Of a stretch of DNA of 12,784 nucleotides, positions 7,133 through 12,784 are shown piece after piece. The position numbers and the translations under genes were made by a program. Where the stretch lies: positions 1-12,784 of the forward strand of contig CAKQCC010000019.1 in the NCBI GenBank assembly GCA_934216625.1. The letters are read 5' to 3'. How positions within the stretch are numbered: position 1 is the stretch's first letter; each line of letters begins with the position of its first letter. Source of the DNA: an uncultured Lactobacillaceae bacterium. Lineage in GTDB: Bacteria > Bacillota > Bacilli > Lactobacillales > Lactobacillaceae. Below the pieces are notes generated by a model. It was not told the origin of the DNA. It did no database searches and saw nothing but the letters and a program-made list of their open reading frames with translations.

Positions 7133-8182
7133 GTGGCTAAACAATCAGTTAGTAATAATATTAAGTGTCCGTTCTGCGGAACTAGTTTTTACCGCAGCGG
7201 CTTGTCGTTCGTAAGCGGCCGTTTTTATTTAAAACGACTTAAAAATCGGCTTGAGATTTATCCGCTGGGAAAAAACGTGGCCGCAAGCGTGAAACTTAAG
7301 CAGAGACATCCTGAACTAATTAAACTCGAAATGGCGGCCTGCCCGAATTGTCACCGGATTACGGTTCGGGCCGTCGGCATTGGCGACCAGTACCGTCACA
7401 AAATCTTCAATATTTATCCCCGGTTTAGTGCTGACCCGCTTCCGAATTACGTTCCGAATCAGATTCGACAGGATTATAAGGAAGCCGTCGGGGTCTTGAA
7501 GATCAGTCCTAATTCAGCCGCGATGCTTTCCCGCCGGATTTTAGAAGAAATTATTGTTGATTTTTATCACATCCAGCGGGGTGACCTGTTCCACGATTTA
7601 GACGAGTTACGACATCAGCAGAGCAGTCCCCGAATTTGGCAGGCGATTGACTCAATCCGCCGCTTAGGTAATATCGGTGCTCATCAGACCCACAACGTCA
7701 ACAACGTTTTTGGCAACGTTAGTGTTAGGGGAGCTAATCAGATCGTTAATTTGATCCGGATGATTATTCATGATACTTACGTTGAGAGTCATTTGAGTCG
7801 GAAATTAGAAAAAAGCGTGATCCGAAGCGCTAAGAAATTAAATTACGAACCGCATTATTATCAGGGCAGTGATGACGACCGCTATCACAACTACCGGAAT
7901 TATCATAATCAGAACTCGAATCAGAATAGTCGGAATCGTCATCGCCACGGTAATTTTCATCATTATTCGAGAAAACCACGCCGAAATCAGCAATCGAACC
8001 GTGGTAAACGTTGGCAAAACCAAAACCGTCAACACCGGAATCGACACAAAAAGACCCGCCGTTCCAAAGCCCGTCGCGAGCAGAATTCACGGGCTAGAAA
8101 AACTAGCCGGCGTCGTTCAACTCGTCATGGCCGGAAAAAGCGGATCAAAGACAGAAGTTTTACAATTATTCAAAGCAAATGA
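7133..8182 (+). CDS. zinc-ribbon DUF4145 protein with long basic tail
   Basis: Protein of 349 residues in three parts. Residues 12-73 hold CPFC (C12, C15) and CPNC (C70, C73), a split zinc ribbon. Residues about 105-215 match the DUF4145 pattern: YPRF...DPLPNYVPNQI, a helix with EAVGVLKISPNSAAMLSRRILEEII, and RRLGNIGAHQ (GNIGAH at 179-184). DUF4145 domains of unknown function occur alone and beside nucleases or restriction enzymes. Residues 245-349 are a low-complexity tail rich in Asn, His, Arg and Ser, with 29 Arg or Lys in 61 residues (281-341). No signal peptide is present, so it is cytoplasmic, where such a tail could bind RNA or DNA. The GTG start has AGAAGG eight bases upstream. It is followed closely by a small membrane protein gene. 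Domain call is firm; function is unknown. Confidence 0.85.
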   Translation: MAKQSVSNNIKCPFCGTSFYRSGLSFVSGRFYLKRLKNRLEIYPLGKNVAASVKLKQRHPELIKLEMAACPNCHRITVRAVGIGDQYRHKIFNIYPRFSADPLPNYVPNQIRQDYKEAVGVLKISPNSAAMLSRRILEEIIVDFYHIQRGDLFHDLDELRHQQSSPRIWQAIDSIRRLGNIGAHQTHNVNNVFGNVSVRGANQIVNLIRMIIHDTYVESHLSRKLEKSVIRSAKKLNYEPHYYQGSDDDRYHNYRNYHNQNSNQNSRNRHRHGNFHHYSRKPRRNQQSNRGKRWQNQNRQHRNRHKKTRRSKARREQNSRARKTSRRRSTRHGRKKRIKDRSFTIIQSK

Positions 8183-8195
8183 TTAAAGGGTGAAC

Positions 8196-8411
8196 ATGAT
8201 GTTAATCCTAGTAGAAGCGTTTACCAGAAACCTGGTTTTCTTTGGGGTTGCCGATGCTTTATTGGCAATCCTGGGTCTTTACGGATTCACAAGGTTGATT
8301 AGTTGGAACGCATCGAAGCGCGACCGGTTTTGGGGAACCTTAATCATGGCCGGCGTGATCGTGATCCTAATTATCGTTAACATTTTAGCTTATCAGTATA
8401 CTCACAAGTAA
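8196..8411 (+). CDS. small two-helix membrane protein
   Basis: Protein of about 71 residues with two hydrophobic segments (about 10-30 and 47-66) separated by a short basic loop containing WNASKRDRFW, which predicts the loop in the cytoplasm and both ends outside. The family is not recognised. AAAGGG at 8185-8190 is the ribosome binding site. A GTG at 8190 overlaps it, so the start is the ATG at 8196 or, with slightly better spacing, the ATG at 8199. It begins a few bases after the DUF4145 stop codon, so translation is probably coupled and the two may work together. Confidence 0.7.
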   Translation: MMLILVEAFTRNLVFFGVADALLAILGLYGFTRLISWNASKRDRFWGTLIMAGVIVILIIVNILAYQYTHK

Positions 8412-8426
8412 ATCGAATTAAGGATT

Positions 8427-8455
8427 AAGGCGTTTAGTTAATTCAACGCCTTTTT
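8427..8455 (+). terminator. intrinsic terminator after the small membrane protein gene
   Basis: AAGGCGTT (8427-8434) pairs perfectly with AACGCCTT (8445-8452), with a ten-base loop and five T (8451-8455). It closes the 7133-8411 transcript and lies between convergent genes; on the minus strand it lacks a strong T run. Confidence 0.85.
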
Positions 8456-8460
8456 ATGTT

Positions 8461-9051
8461 TCAATGATCTTTAACGAATTTACCGATAATTTTGATCATG
8501 GCTTCATAAGTTGCCCGGTTAGGATAAATTCCGTGGTTCAAGTGCCGTTTCTGGTTCATTTTGGTAACGAGCGGGACCCGGAGCGTTGCCCAGTTTAACG
8601 CCGGCACGAAGTTATTCGAGTAGGTCACGGCCAGCATGGCCAGTAGGTCCCTGAACGTATAGTGGCCTTTTTTGCGAACGTTGATGTCACTAGTACCGTC
8701 AGGCTGGTAAATATTGAAGGGTAAGATCCCGTACAATTTAGCCTTTGGGTTAGCGTGGTGAATGTTCTGGATTGCTTGCGTCAAGTCGTGAGCAATTACG
8801 CCCAAGTTGCCGCTGCGGTCCAAGTAATCATGAAGTCCATAGAACATGATGATCCCGTCATAGCTTCTAAAGTTGGTTCGTTTACTGCGGCTGACTAGAT
8901 CAATGCGCCGGGGCCCGGTGATACTAGCACCGCGGTTAGCAACCGTCGCAACGTTATCACCGATTACGTGTCCCAGTTTTCGGGCGTAGAACCAGAGATT
9001 TTGTGTGCCGTCGTAACTGAGGGTTAACTCATCGCCCATTGCGAGTTTCAT
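8461..9051 (-). CDS. SGNH/GDSL hydrolase-like protein with substituted catalytic residues
   Basis: Protein of 196 residues with the layout of a single-domain SGNH hydrolase: AMGDELTLSYDG at the block I position, NRGASI (block II), FYGLHDY at block III, and HGIYPNRATYEAM at block V. In active members block I reads GDS, block III G-x-N-D and block V D-G-x-H-P. Here the serine is Glu8, the asparagine is His74, and the final Asp and His are His173 and Tyr176. Every catalytic position is therefore changed while the surrounding motifs remain, which argues for a maintained non-catalytic protein rather than decay. No signal peptide is seen. The ATG is preceded by a perfect AGAAAGGAG at eight bases and lies three bases after the stop of the upstream membrane-protein gene, a clear two-gene operon. 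It could bind a glycan or acyl ligand or act as a partner of the membrane protein. Confidence 0.82.
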   Translation of the reverse strand: MKLAMGDELTLSYDGTQNLWFYARKLGHVIGDNVATVANRGASITGPRRIDLVSRSKRTNFRSYDGIIMFYGLHDYLDRSGNLGVIAHDLTQAIQNIHHANPKAKLYGILPFNIYQPDGTSDINVRKKGHYTFRDLLAMLAVTYSNNFVPALNWATLRVPLVTKMNQKRHLNHGIYPNRATYEAMIKIIGKFVKDH

Positions 9052-9054
9052 CGG

Positions 9055-9600
9055 TTAATCTCCTTTCTGAGCTTTTTGCATTTGTTCTCGAAGGCTTTTC
9101 AGTTGAGCAGCGCTTAAAGCGTAGGTTTGGTTTAAAACGTTGATGTCGTGAGTCTGGGCCTTGATTTCGATTTTGAAAGCGTTAGTTAAATCGGTTTTCA
9201 GCAAGATAAGGTAAGCATTCGTGTGTTCGCTTTGGTCATTGTAAGCGGTCGACTTGATGTTAACGGCTTGCTTAACGTTTTCACTGGGCCGGTCGCTAGT
9301 TGACAACGTCGGGCTGAAGCTGGTGGCGGTCAGGTAGTACCGCTGCTGGTTACCGAATTTCGACTCCGGAAACAGGACCCGATGTTCCTTGTCGACCCCA
9401 ATGTAATGAACGGGGTGCTTAGTGTCGACACCGATTTGGTTGAGCGGGTTTTCGTCGTTCTTGACCAGGTTAATGCCCTTATAATGAACCAGATCGTCAG
9501 GTGCAATGCTGATAAGGTGATTGACCCGTTTCTTGTTAAGGGCATACAGGTAGTAAAAGAACGCGGCTATAACGATGATTAAGATCAGTAGGGTCAGCAT
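9055..9600 (-). CDS. single-helix membrane-anchored protein, operon partner of the SGNH-like protein
   Basis: Protein of 181 residues that I cannot assign to a family. Residues 2-20 form one transmembrane helix (LTLLILIIVIAAFFYYLYA) followed immediately by NKKRVNH. The positive residues after the helix, and none before it, predict that the rest of the protein faces the cytoplasm, the same side as the SGNH-like product. The soluble part (about 25-181) is mixed, with strands such as KHPVHYIGVD and RYYLTATSFSP, then NAYLILLKTDLTNAFKIEIKA, and a C-terminal helix AAQLKSLREQMQKAQKG. The ATG has AAAGGAAG about eight bases upstream, and a clear TATAAT lies farther up. The next gene starts three bases after its stop. 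Confidence 0.8.
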   Translation of the reverse strand: MLTLLILIIVIAAFFYYLYALNKKRVNHLISIAPDDLVHYKGINLVKNDENPLNQIGVDTKHPVHYIGVDKEHRVLFPESKFGNQQRYYLTATSFSPTLSTSDRPSENVKQAVNIKSTAYNDQSEHTNAYLILLKTDLTNAFKIEIKAQTHDINVLNQTYALSAAQLKSLREQMQKAQKGD

Positions 9601-9645
9601 GAAAAAACTTCCTTTAATAAATTCTTAGCTAGTTAAACTAATTCC

Positions 9646-9651
9646 ATTATA
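9646..9651 (-). promoter_or_regulatory. -10 box of the minus-strand two-gene operon
   Basis: On the minus strand these bases read TATAAT, a perfect -10 box, 46 bases before the ATG at 9600. The best -35 candidate is TTGCCT 19 bases upstream, which is weak. The 87-base gap to the divergent TPR gene holds this promoter and probably that of the TPR gene. Confidence 0.5.
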
Positions 9652-9687
9652 CATTTAGTTCACAGACGAAAGGCAAAGAAATTCGAA

Positions 9688-10128
9688 TTGTCCGTTTTAT
9701 CGAATTACATTCACGCGAATCAGCATTATAATCAGGCAATTGACGCGCTTGAAGCTCATGATGATCAGCGTTCTTTGACCGAGTTCAACCGCACCTTGCG
9801 GATCAACCCGCGTTATACCCTGGCCTACATTAACCGGGGTAAACTTTACCAGCAACGGTTATCTAAACCGGAACTTGCGATTGCTGACTACGAGCGTGCG
9901 CTCAAATTGGACCCGCGTGATAACCAGACGCGGTTTCGGCTCGCGGAACTTGATCGGCGGCTTCATCGTTATCAAGCCAGTGTTCATCATTATCGCCGAA
10001 TCGCTGTAAACGTGAAGTGGAATCATCGCGCACTGGCTCATCAAGCGGATCGTGCGGTTCAACGTGATGATTTCAAGCGGGCGAGTGAATTAATGGCCCG
10101 TCTGTTGCGGCAGCTTGATTTCCACTAA
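9688..10128 (+). CDS. small tetratricopeptide repeat (TPR) protein
   Basis: Protein of 146 residues made almost wholly of TPR units: about 12-43 (ALEAHDDQRSLTEFNRTLRINP), 44-78 (AYINRGKLYQQ, ELAIADYERALKLDP), 79-111 (RFRLAELDRRLHRYQASVHHYRRI) and a weaker fourth at 112-143 (ALAHQADRAVQRDDFKRASEL). The second unit has the cleanest A-x-x-x-Y/A-L-x-L-x-P signature. TPR proteins are scaffolds for protein binding; no partner is evident. It has no signal peptide, so it is cytoplasmic. The start is the TTG at 9688; no in-frame ATG exists until the last repeat, and the only ribosome-binding-like GAAAGG lies about 14 bases upstream, which is long, so translation may be weak. The gene is on its own, divergent from the 9055-9600 gene and convergent with the next. 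Confidence 0.8.
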   Translation: MSVLSNYIHANQHYNQAIDALEAHDDQRSLTEFNRTLRINPRYTLAYINRGKLYQQRLSKPELAIADYERALKLDPRDNQTRFRLAELDRRLHRYQASVHHYRRIAVNVKWNHRALAHQADRAVQRDDFKRASELMARLLRQLDFH

Positions 10129-10152
10129 AAAAGGCACCATATAATTGGTGCC
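10127..10152 (-). terminator. minus-strand terminator overlapping the stop codon of the TPR gene
   Basis: GGCACCA (10133-10139) pairs perfectly with TGGTGCC (10146-10152) around a six-base loop. On the minus strand the stem is followed by six T (complement of A at 10127-10132), so it ends transcription of the gene at 10164-10739. On the plus strand no T run follows, so it should not terminate the TPR transcript by itself. Confidence 0.8.
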
Positions 10153-10163
10153 CGGGACAAAAG

Positions 10164-10739
10164 TTATCGTTGCTGCGTGACGCTTGAAGCGTTAAGCCGA
10201 ATCTTTTTACCGATCATATTAGTGGCTTTGCCGTTAGCAATCACGAAATTACCCTTAGCAACGTTCTTAACCGGTTGTTTGGTTTGAACCAAGTATTGCT
10301 GACGACTGTGAACTCCGCGGACCAGCAACGAATGCTTGCGGTTAGTTAGGTTCAGGACTTTCGCGGTCAGGCTTACTTTAACCGCGTGGTGGTTGACCTG
10401 TTGCTTGAGTTTGACGTTATCAAGCTTGTTGACCACCCGGGTTGGTTTAACCACGTGATGTCTCTGACTTGACTGCCGGTGCTTTAGAGTTGAGACTTCC
10501 TGCTTTAGAGCGTTAATCTGGGATTGGTTTTGACTCGGTACCGATGATTGATCGTTAGCTTGTTTTAGGCCGCCGTAGCCGACCAGCATTAGACTGACGA
10601 TCAAGGCTAGAATGGCGCCGGTGAGCCAGTGAAAAGCACTCTGGGCATTCCTTAAATTGATAAAGAACCACACTACGAAGAGCACGAGCGCAACCGCTGC
10701 CAGGTCGAAACCGAGGTTAAAAAATAAACTGGTATTCAT
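10164..10739 (-). CDS. membrane protein with two helices, coiled coil and small beta-rich domain
   Basis: Protein of 191 residues of no family I recognise. Two transmembrane helices (about 9-28 and 38-56) are joined by a short NLRNAQSAFHW loop. A Gln/Ser-rich stretch leads to a heptad-like SQINALKQEVSTLKHRQ coiled coil (about 72-89), then a basic linker and a beta-rich part (about 120-191: KVSLTAKVLNLTNRKHSLLVRG, QYLVQTKQPVKNVAKGNFVIANG, GKKIRL), whose strand spacing resembles an OB fold. The short loop has one Arg and no other charge, so topology is open; both termini on the same side is certain for a two-helix protein. AAGGGG lies 12 bases before the ATG, rather far. It converges with the TPR gene and diverges from the next. 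Confidence 0.75.
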   Translation of the reverse strand: MNTSLFFNLGFDLAAVALVLFVVWFFINLRNAQSAFHWLTGAILALIVSLMLVGYGGLKQANDQSSVPSQNQSQINALKQEVSTLKHRQSSQRHHVVKPTRVVNKLDNVKLKQQVNHHAVKVSLTAKVLNLTNRKHSLLVRGVHSRQQYLVQTKQPVKNVAKGNFVIANGKATNMIGKKIRLNASSVTQQR

Positions 10740-10773
10740 CTTAAATAATTACCCCTTATCATTAAAGATTTAT

Positions 10774-10779
10774 CTAAAT
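10774..10779 (-). promoter_or_regulatory. -10 box of the 10164-10739 gene
   Basis: A minus-strand TATAAT in the stretch GCGTTATAATTTAG lies 35 to 40 bases before the ATG at 10739. No good -35 box is visible at 17 bases. It lies in the 174-base divergent gap 10740-10913, which otherwise holds only the plus-strand promoter candidate. Confidence 0.4.
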
Positions 10780-10841
10780 TATAACGCAAATTCGTTTTGG
10801 GCACGAGATACCAAGTTGCTGATCGTAATCCGTGGATAATT

Positions 10842-10869
10842 TTGGTTCCGTTAATAAATGTGGTATTTT
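10842..10869 (+). promoter_or_regulatory. candidate promoter of the GW/helical-repeat protein gene
   Basis: TTGGTT (10842-10847), 16 bases, then TGG and TATTTT (10864-10869) form a -35 with extended -10. A perfect TTGACA at 10881-10886 has no acceptable -10 after it and overlaps the leader, so it is the less likely choice. GGAG at 10900-10903 is the ribosome binding site, ten bases from the ATG. Confidence 0.35.
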
Positions 10870-10913
10870 GATGTTAATAATTGACAAATTAATTCGACCG
10901 GAGATGTGTTGGA

Positions 10914-12110
10914 ATGCAACTGAATTTGAAAAGAATATTTTGCTGGAGCGCAATTTTGGTAATGGTTGCCGGGGCGATCGAACCGCAGACGGCGTTGGCA
11001 CGACACTACCGAAATCGCCGCGTTCGTCGTTACGCTTCGATTATCTCTTGGCAAAGTTTACCGCACCAGCGATTCAATCGACACATTAACGGTAGGGTAG
11101 CTCTGTATTCATTGCCGGGAACCGTTCGGGGCGCCCGGAATTTACTGAGCCGTTCCGGGATGAAGTCGTTGTCACGGCGCAAAATTCGGTTTATGACTTA
11201 CCAAAAGATCATCACCAGTCGTGGGAGCGTTTACTACAAGATCGTTTCGCTTCACCATTCGGTTCGGGGCTGGGTGTACGCCGGCAGCGTTGAACGTCAG
11301 CACTCGACAACTAGCGATGCTTCAACCATGAAGCAGGTTCAAAACCGGATTAACCAGGCCGAAGTCGCTGCCGATTACATTAAGGCATCCGGATTGGTTC
11401 ACGCGATTAATCAGCCGGACATTAGTAAAGCCCGTCGCTATTTGAACGGCACCCAGACTTTGATCAAACAATTGCACAGCGGTCGCAACCGTCGCCGGGC
11501 TCGCGCGATGATTAATAACGCGAATTCTTATTTGAATCAGGTTCAGCGTTCGGCATTAAATGATCACGACCTGAAGAGCATTGTCGAAATTAAGCAGCAG
11601 TATAATCACGCTGTGAATGATTTGACAACGGCCCAATCGGCAGCAAAAGTCGGCAACGCCACCCGCGCTAAACGTGACATCCGTTATGCGAATGACGACC
11701 TCAGTAAGGCTTACCGGATTCTGGATCAGATTCAGGACGCGAAAGTCAAGGCTGAGAGCCAGAGCTTGCTGAATCAGGCGTTAACTTACGTCGATGATAA
11801 TTCGAACTTTATTCAGAACAATTACATCAGCGCTAACGACAATTCGGGTTCGCTGATCCCGATGACGACGAACCGGGAAAATCTGAAGCTGATTCGAAGC
11901 TATAATCAGGACGCCGCCAATTCGATCAGGAACGTTTACGCTCATTTGAATAATATCGACGAAACGATTACTTACGTTTATCGAGCCCAAAACGACGTTA
12001 ACCGGGCAAACACCATCGTTAACTCGATTCATGACGTGGCTTTAACTCGCCAGATTCGTCGCGAAAACAACCGTGCTCAGCAGCAGATTAATAATTTGAT
12101 TAAATTTTAG
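10914..12110 (+). CDS. secreted GW-like (SH3) protein with long helical repeat region
   Basis: Protein of 398 residues. Residues 1-29 form a signal peptide (LNLKR, hydrophobic core, cleavage after ALA). An Arg-rich start (HYRNRRVRRY) is followed by a GW/SH3-type module at about 60-127: GRVALYSLPGTVRG, KIRFMTYQKII, YYKIVSLHHSVRGWVYAGSV, with the GW pair at 119-120. Such modules bind wall polymers such as lipoteichoic acid in other Gram-positive surface proteins. Residues 138-398 are almost wholly helical, with at least three related units (around 176-215, 250-295 and 350-395) sharing an A-x-x-D/Y-L-x-x-A then L-x-x-A-x-x-x-I/V pattern. No LPXTG or membrane helix ends the protein, so retention probably depends on the GW-like module. 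galE follows after 22 bases. Confidence 0.85.
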   Translation: MQLNLKRIFCWSAILVMVAGAIEPQTALARHYRNRRVRRYASIISWQSLPHQRFNRHINGRVALYSLPGTVRGARNLLSRSGMKSLSRRKIRFMTYQKIITSRGSVYYKIVSLHHSVRGWVYAGSVERQHSTTSDASTMKQVQNRINQAEVAADYIKASGLVHAINQPDISKARRYLNGTQTLIKQLHSGRNRRRARAMINNANSYLNQVQRSALNDHDLKSIVEIKQQYNHAVNDLTTAQSAAKVGNATRAKRDIRYANDDLSKAYRILDQIQDAKVKAESQSLLNQALTYVDDNSNFIQNNYISANDNSGSLIPMTTNRENLKLIRSYNQDAANSIRNVYAHLNNIDETITYVYRAQNDVNRANTIVNSIHDVALTRQIRRENNRAQQQINNLIKF

Positions 12111-12132
12111 TAACAAGGTAAGGATGATTTAG

Positions 12133-12784
12133 ATGTCAACCATTTTGGTGACCGGTGGTGCCGGCTACATTGGCTCGCACACTGTGGATCGTTTAGTCAG
12201 CCGCGGCTTTGACGTTGCGGTGGTGGATAATTTATTGACTGGCCACCGGCAGGCCGTGAACCCGAAAGCTCGCTTTTATCTGGGTGACGTTCGCGACGCC
12301 GATTTCTTGGACCGGGTCTTCACGAAAGAATCTGTAGCCGGCGTGATTCATTTCGCCTCGGTTTCGATCGTTCCGGAGTCAATGCGTAACCCGCTCAAGT
12401 ATTTTGACGATAACGTCAAGGGTACGATTACGTTGCTGGAGGCCATGCACAAGCATCACGTCAAACGAATCGTCTTTTCGTCCTCGGCCGCCACTTACGG
12501 TGAACCGAAGCGTTTGCCGATTAAGGAGACCGATCCGCAGGTGCCGACCAACCCGTACGGTGAAAGTAAATTAATGATGGAGCACCTGATGCACTGGAGT
12601 GACGTTGCTTACGGAATTAAATATATTGCGCTGCGCTACTTTAACGTCGGCGGGGCTAAGCTCAACGGCAGCATCGGTGAGGATCACCATCCCGAAACGC
12701 ACTTGATCCCGATCATTCTGCAGGTCGCACTCGGTCAGCGCAAACGGCTGCGAATCTTCGGCAATGATTACCCGACCCGTGACG
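12133..12784 (+). CDS. galE: UDP-glucose 4-epimerase GalE, 3' end outside window
   Basis: The frame runs open from the ATG at 12133 to the window edge, giving 217 residues, about two thirds of the usual 330. GalE interconverts UDP-glucose and UDP-galactose using tightly bound NAD, in the Leloir pathway and for surface polysaccharide precursors. The sequence shows [10 protein letters not shown] (7-16, NAD turn), [32 protein letters not shown] (S118) and NPYGESK (Y142 and K146, the catalytic Tyr-x-x-x-Lys), then LRYFNVGGA and [10 protein letters not shown], all in GalE order. AAGGA lies about eight bases before the ATG. It may be co-transcribed with the upstream surface protein, since no terminator separates them. 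Codon use is GC-richer than in the first genes of the window. Confidence 0.96.
   Translation, partial: MSTILVTGGAGYIGSHTVDRLVSRGFDVAVVDNLLTGHRQAVNPKARFYLGDVRDADFLDRVFTKESVAGVIHFASVSIVPESMRNPLKYFDDNVKGTITLLEAMHKHHVKRIVFSSSAATYGEPKRLPIKETDPQVPTNPYGESKLMMEHLMHWSDVAYGIKYIALRYFNVGGAKLNGSIGEDHHPETHLIPIILQVALGQRKRLRIFGNDYPTRD

Noticed and set aside
7830..8186. Open frames on both strands within the DUF4145 tail, rich in Ile or Asp/Ser
   Set aside because: They are alternate readings of the low-complexity Asn/His/Arg codons. They have no proper ribosome binding sites, while the zinc-ribbon DUF4145 frame has clear family motifs.
10881..10886. Perfect TTGACA as -35 of the 10914 gene
   Set aside because: The sequence 16 to 18 bases downstream has no usable -10, and the start codon follows too closely.
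10774..11089. Several short open frames on both strands in and after the 174-base divergent gap
   Set aside because: They overlap the promoters and the signal-peptide region of the 10914 gene and lack ribosome binding sites and recognisable protein features.

Overview
The window looks like a chromosomal segment of a Lactobacillaceae bacterium. I base this on the family content (GH25 lysozyme, CAP-domain protein, GW/SLAP/DUF5776-like SH3-type surface modules), the AGAAAGGAG-type ribosome binding sites, the frequent TTG and GTG starts, and the moderately AT-rich sequence. A genus cannot be named from this sequence alone. I find no rRNA, tRNA, CRISPR array, insertion sequence, phage gene or integration site. 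All gaps between genes are shorter than 200 bases.

Layout, left to right. Bases 2-2059 are the 3' part of a very Ser/Ala-rich surface protein that enters from the left and ends in two SH3-like modules. Next come a small secreted, highly basic protein (2120-2788), a small winged-helix-like protein (2808-3149) and a secreted GH25 lysozyme (3226-4116). The lysozyme converges on a minus-strand NAD(P)-binding-fold protein (4189-4779) across a bidirectional terminator. A divergent promoter region then leads to a CAP-domain protein (4899-5591), followed closely by a large secreted protein with an Arg/His-rich segment and a propeller-like body (5612-7087). A zinc-ribbon plus DUF4145 protein with a long basic tail (7133-8182) and a small membrane protein (8196-8411) follow. 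A minus-strand pair comes next: a membrane-anchored protein (9055-9600) and an SGNH-hydrolase-like protein that has lost its catalytic residues (8461-9051). A TPR protein (9688-10128) converges on a minus-strand two-helix membrane protein (10164-10739). The window ends with a secreted GW-like/helical-repeat protein (10914-12110) and the 5' two thirds of galE (12133 onward).

Functionally this is a cell-surface neighbourhood. Five genes carry an N-terminal signal peptide or signal anchor leading to an exported domain, three more encode membrane proteins, and the partial first gene is a surface protein by composition. They would act on or in the wall: lysozyme on peptidoglycan, SH3/GW modules in wall binding, and GalE supplying UDP-galactose for surface polysaccharide or galactose use. 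The recurring oddity is long Arg/Lys/His-rich stretches attached to otherwise unrelated proteins. Two enzyme-fold proteins (SGNH-like and Rossmann-like) also appear to lack their signature residues. The best candidate for something undescribed is the minus-strand pair 8461-9600, a single-helix membrane protein with a catalytically dead SGNH-fold partner. I see no defence or mobile system that can be recognised with confidence.
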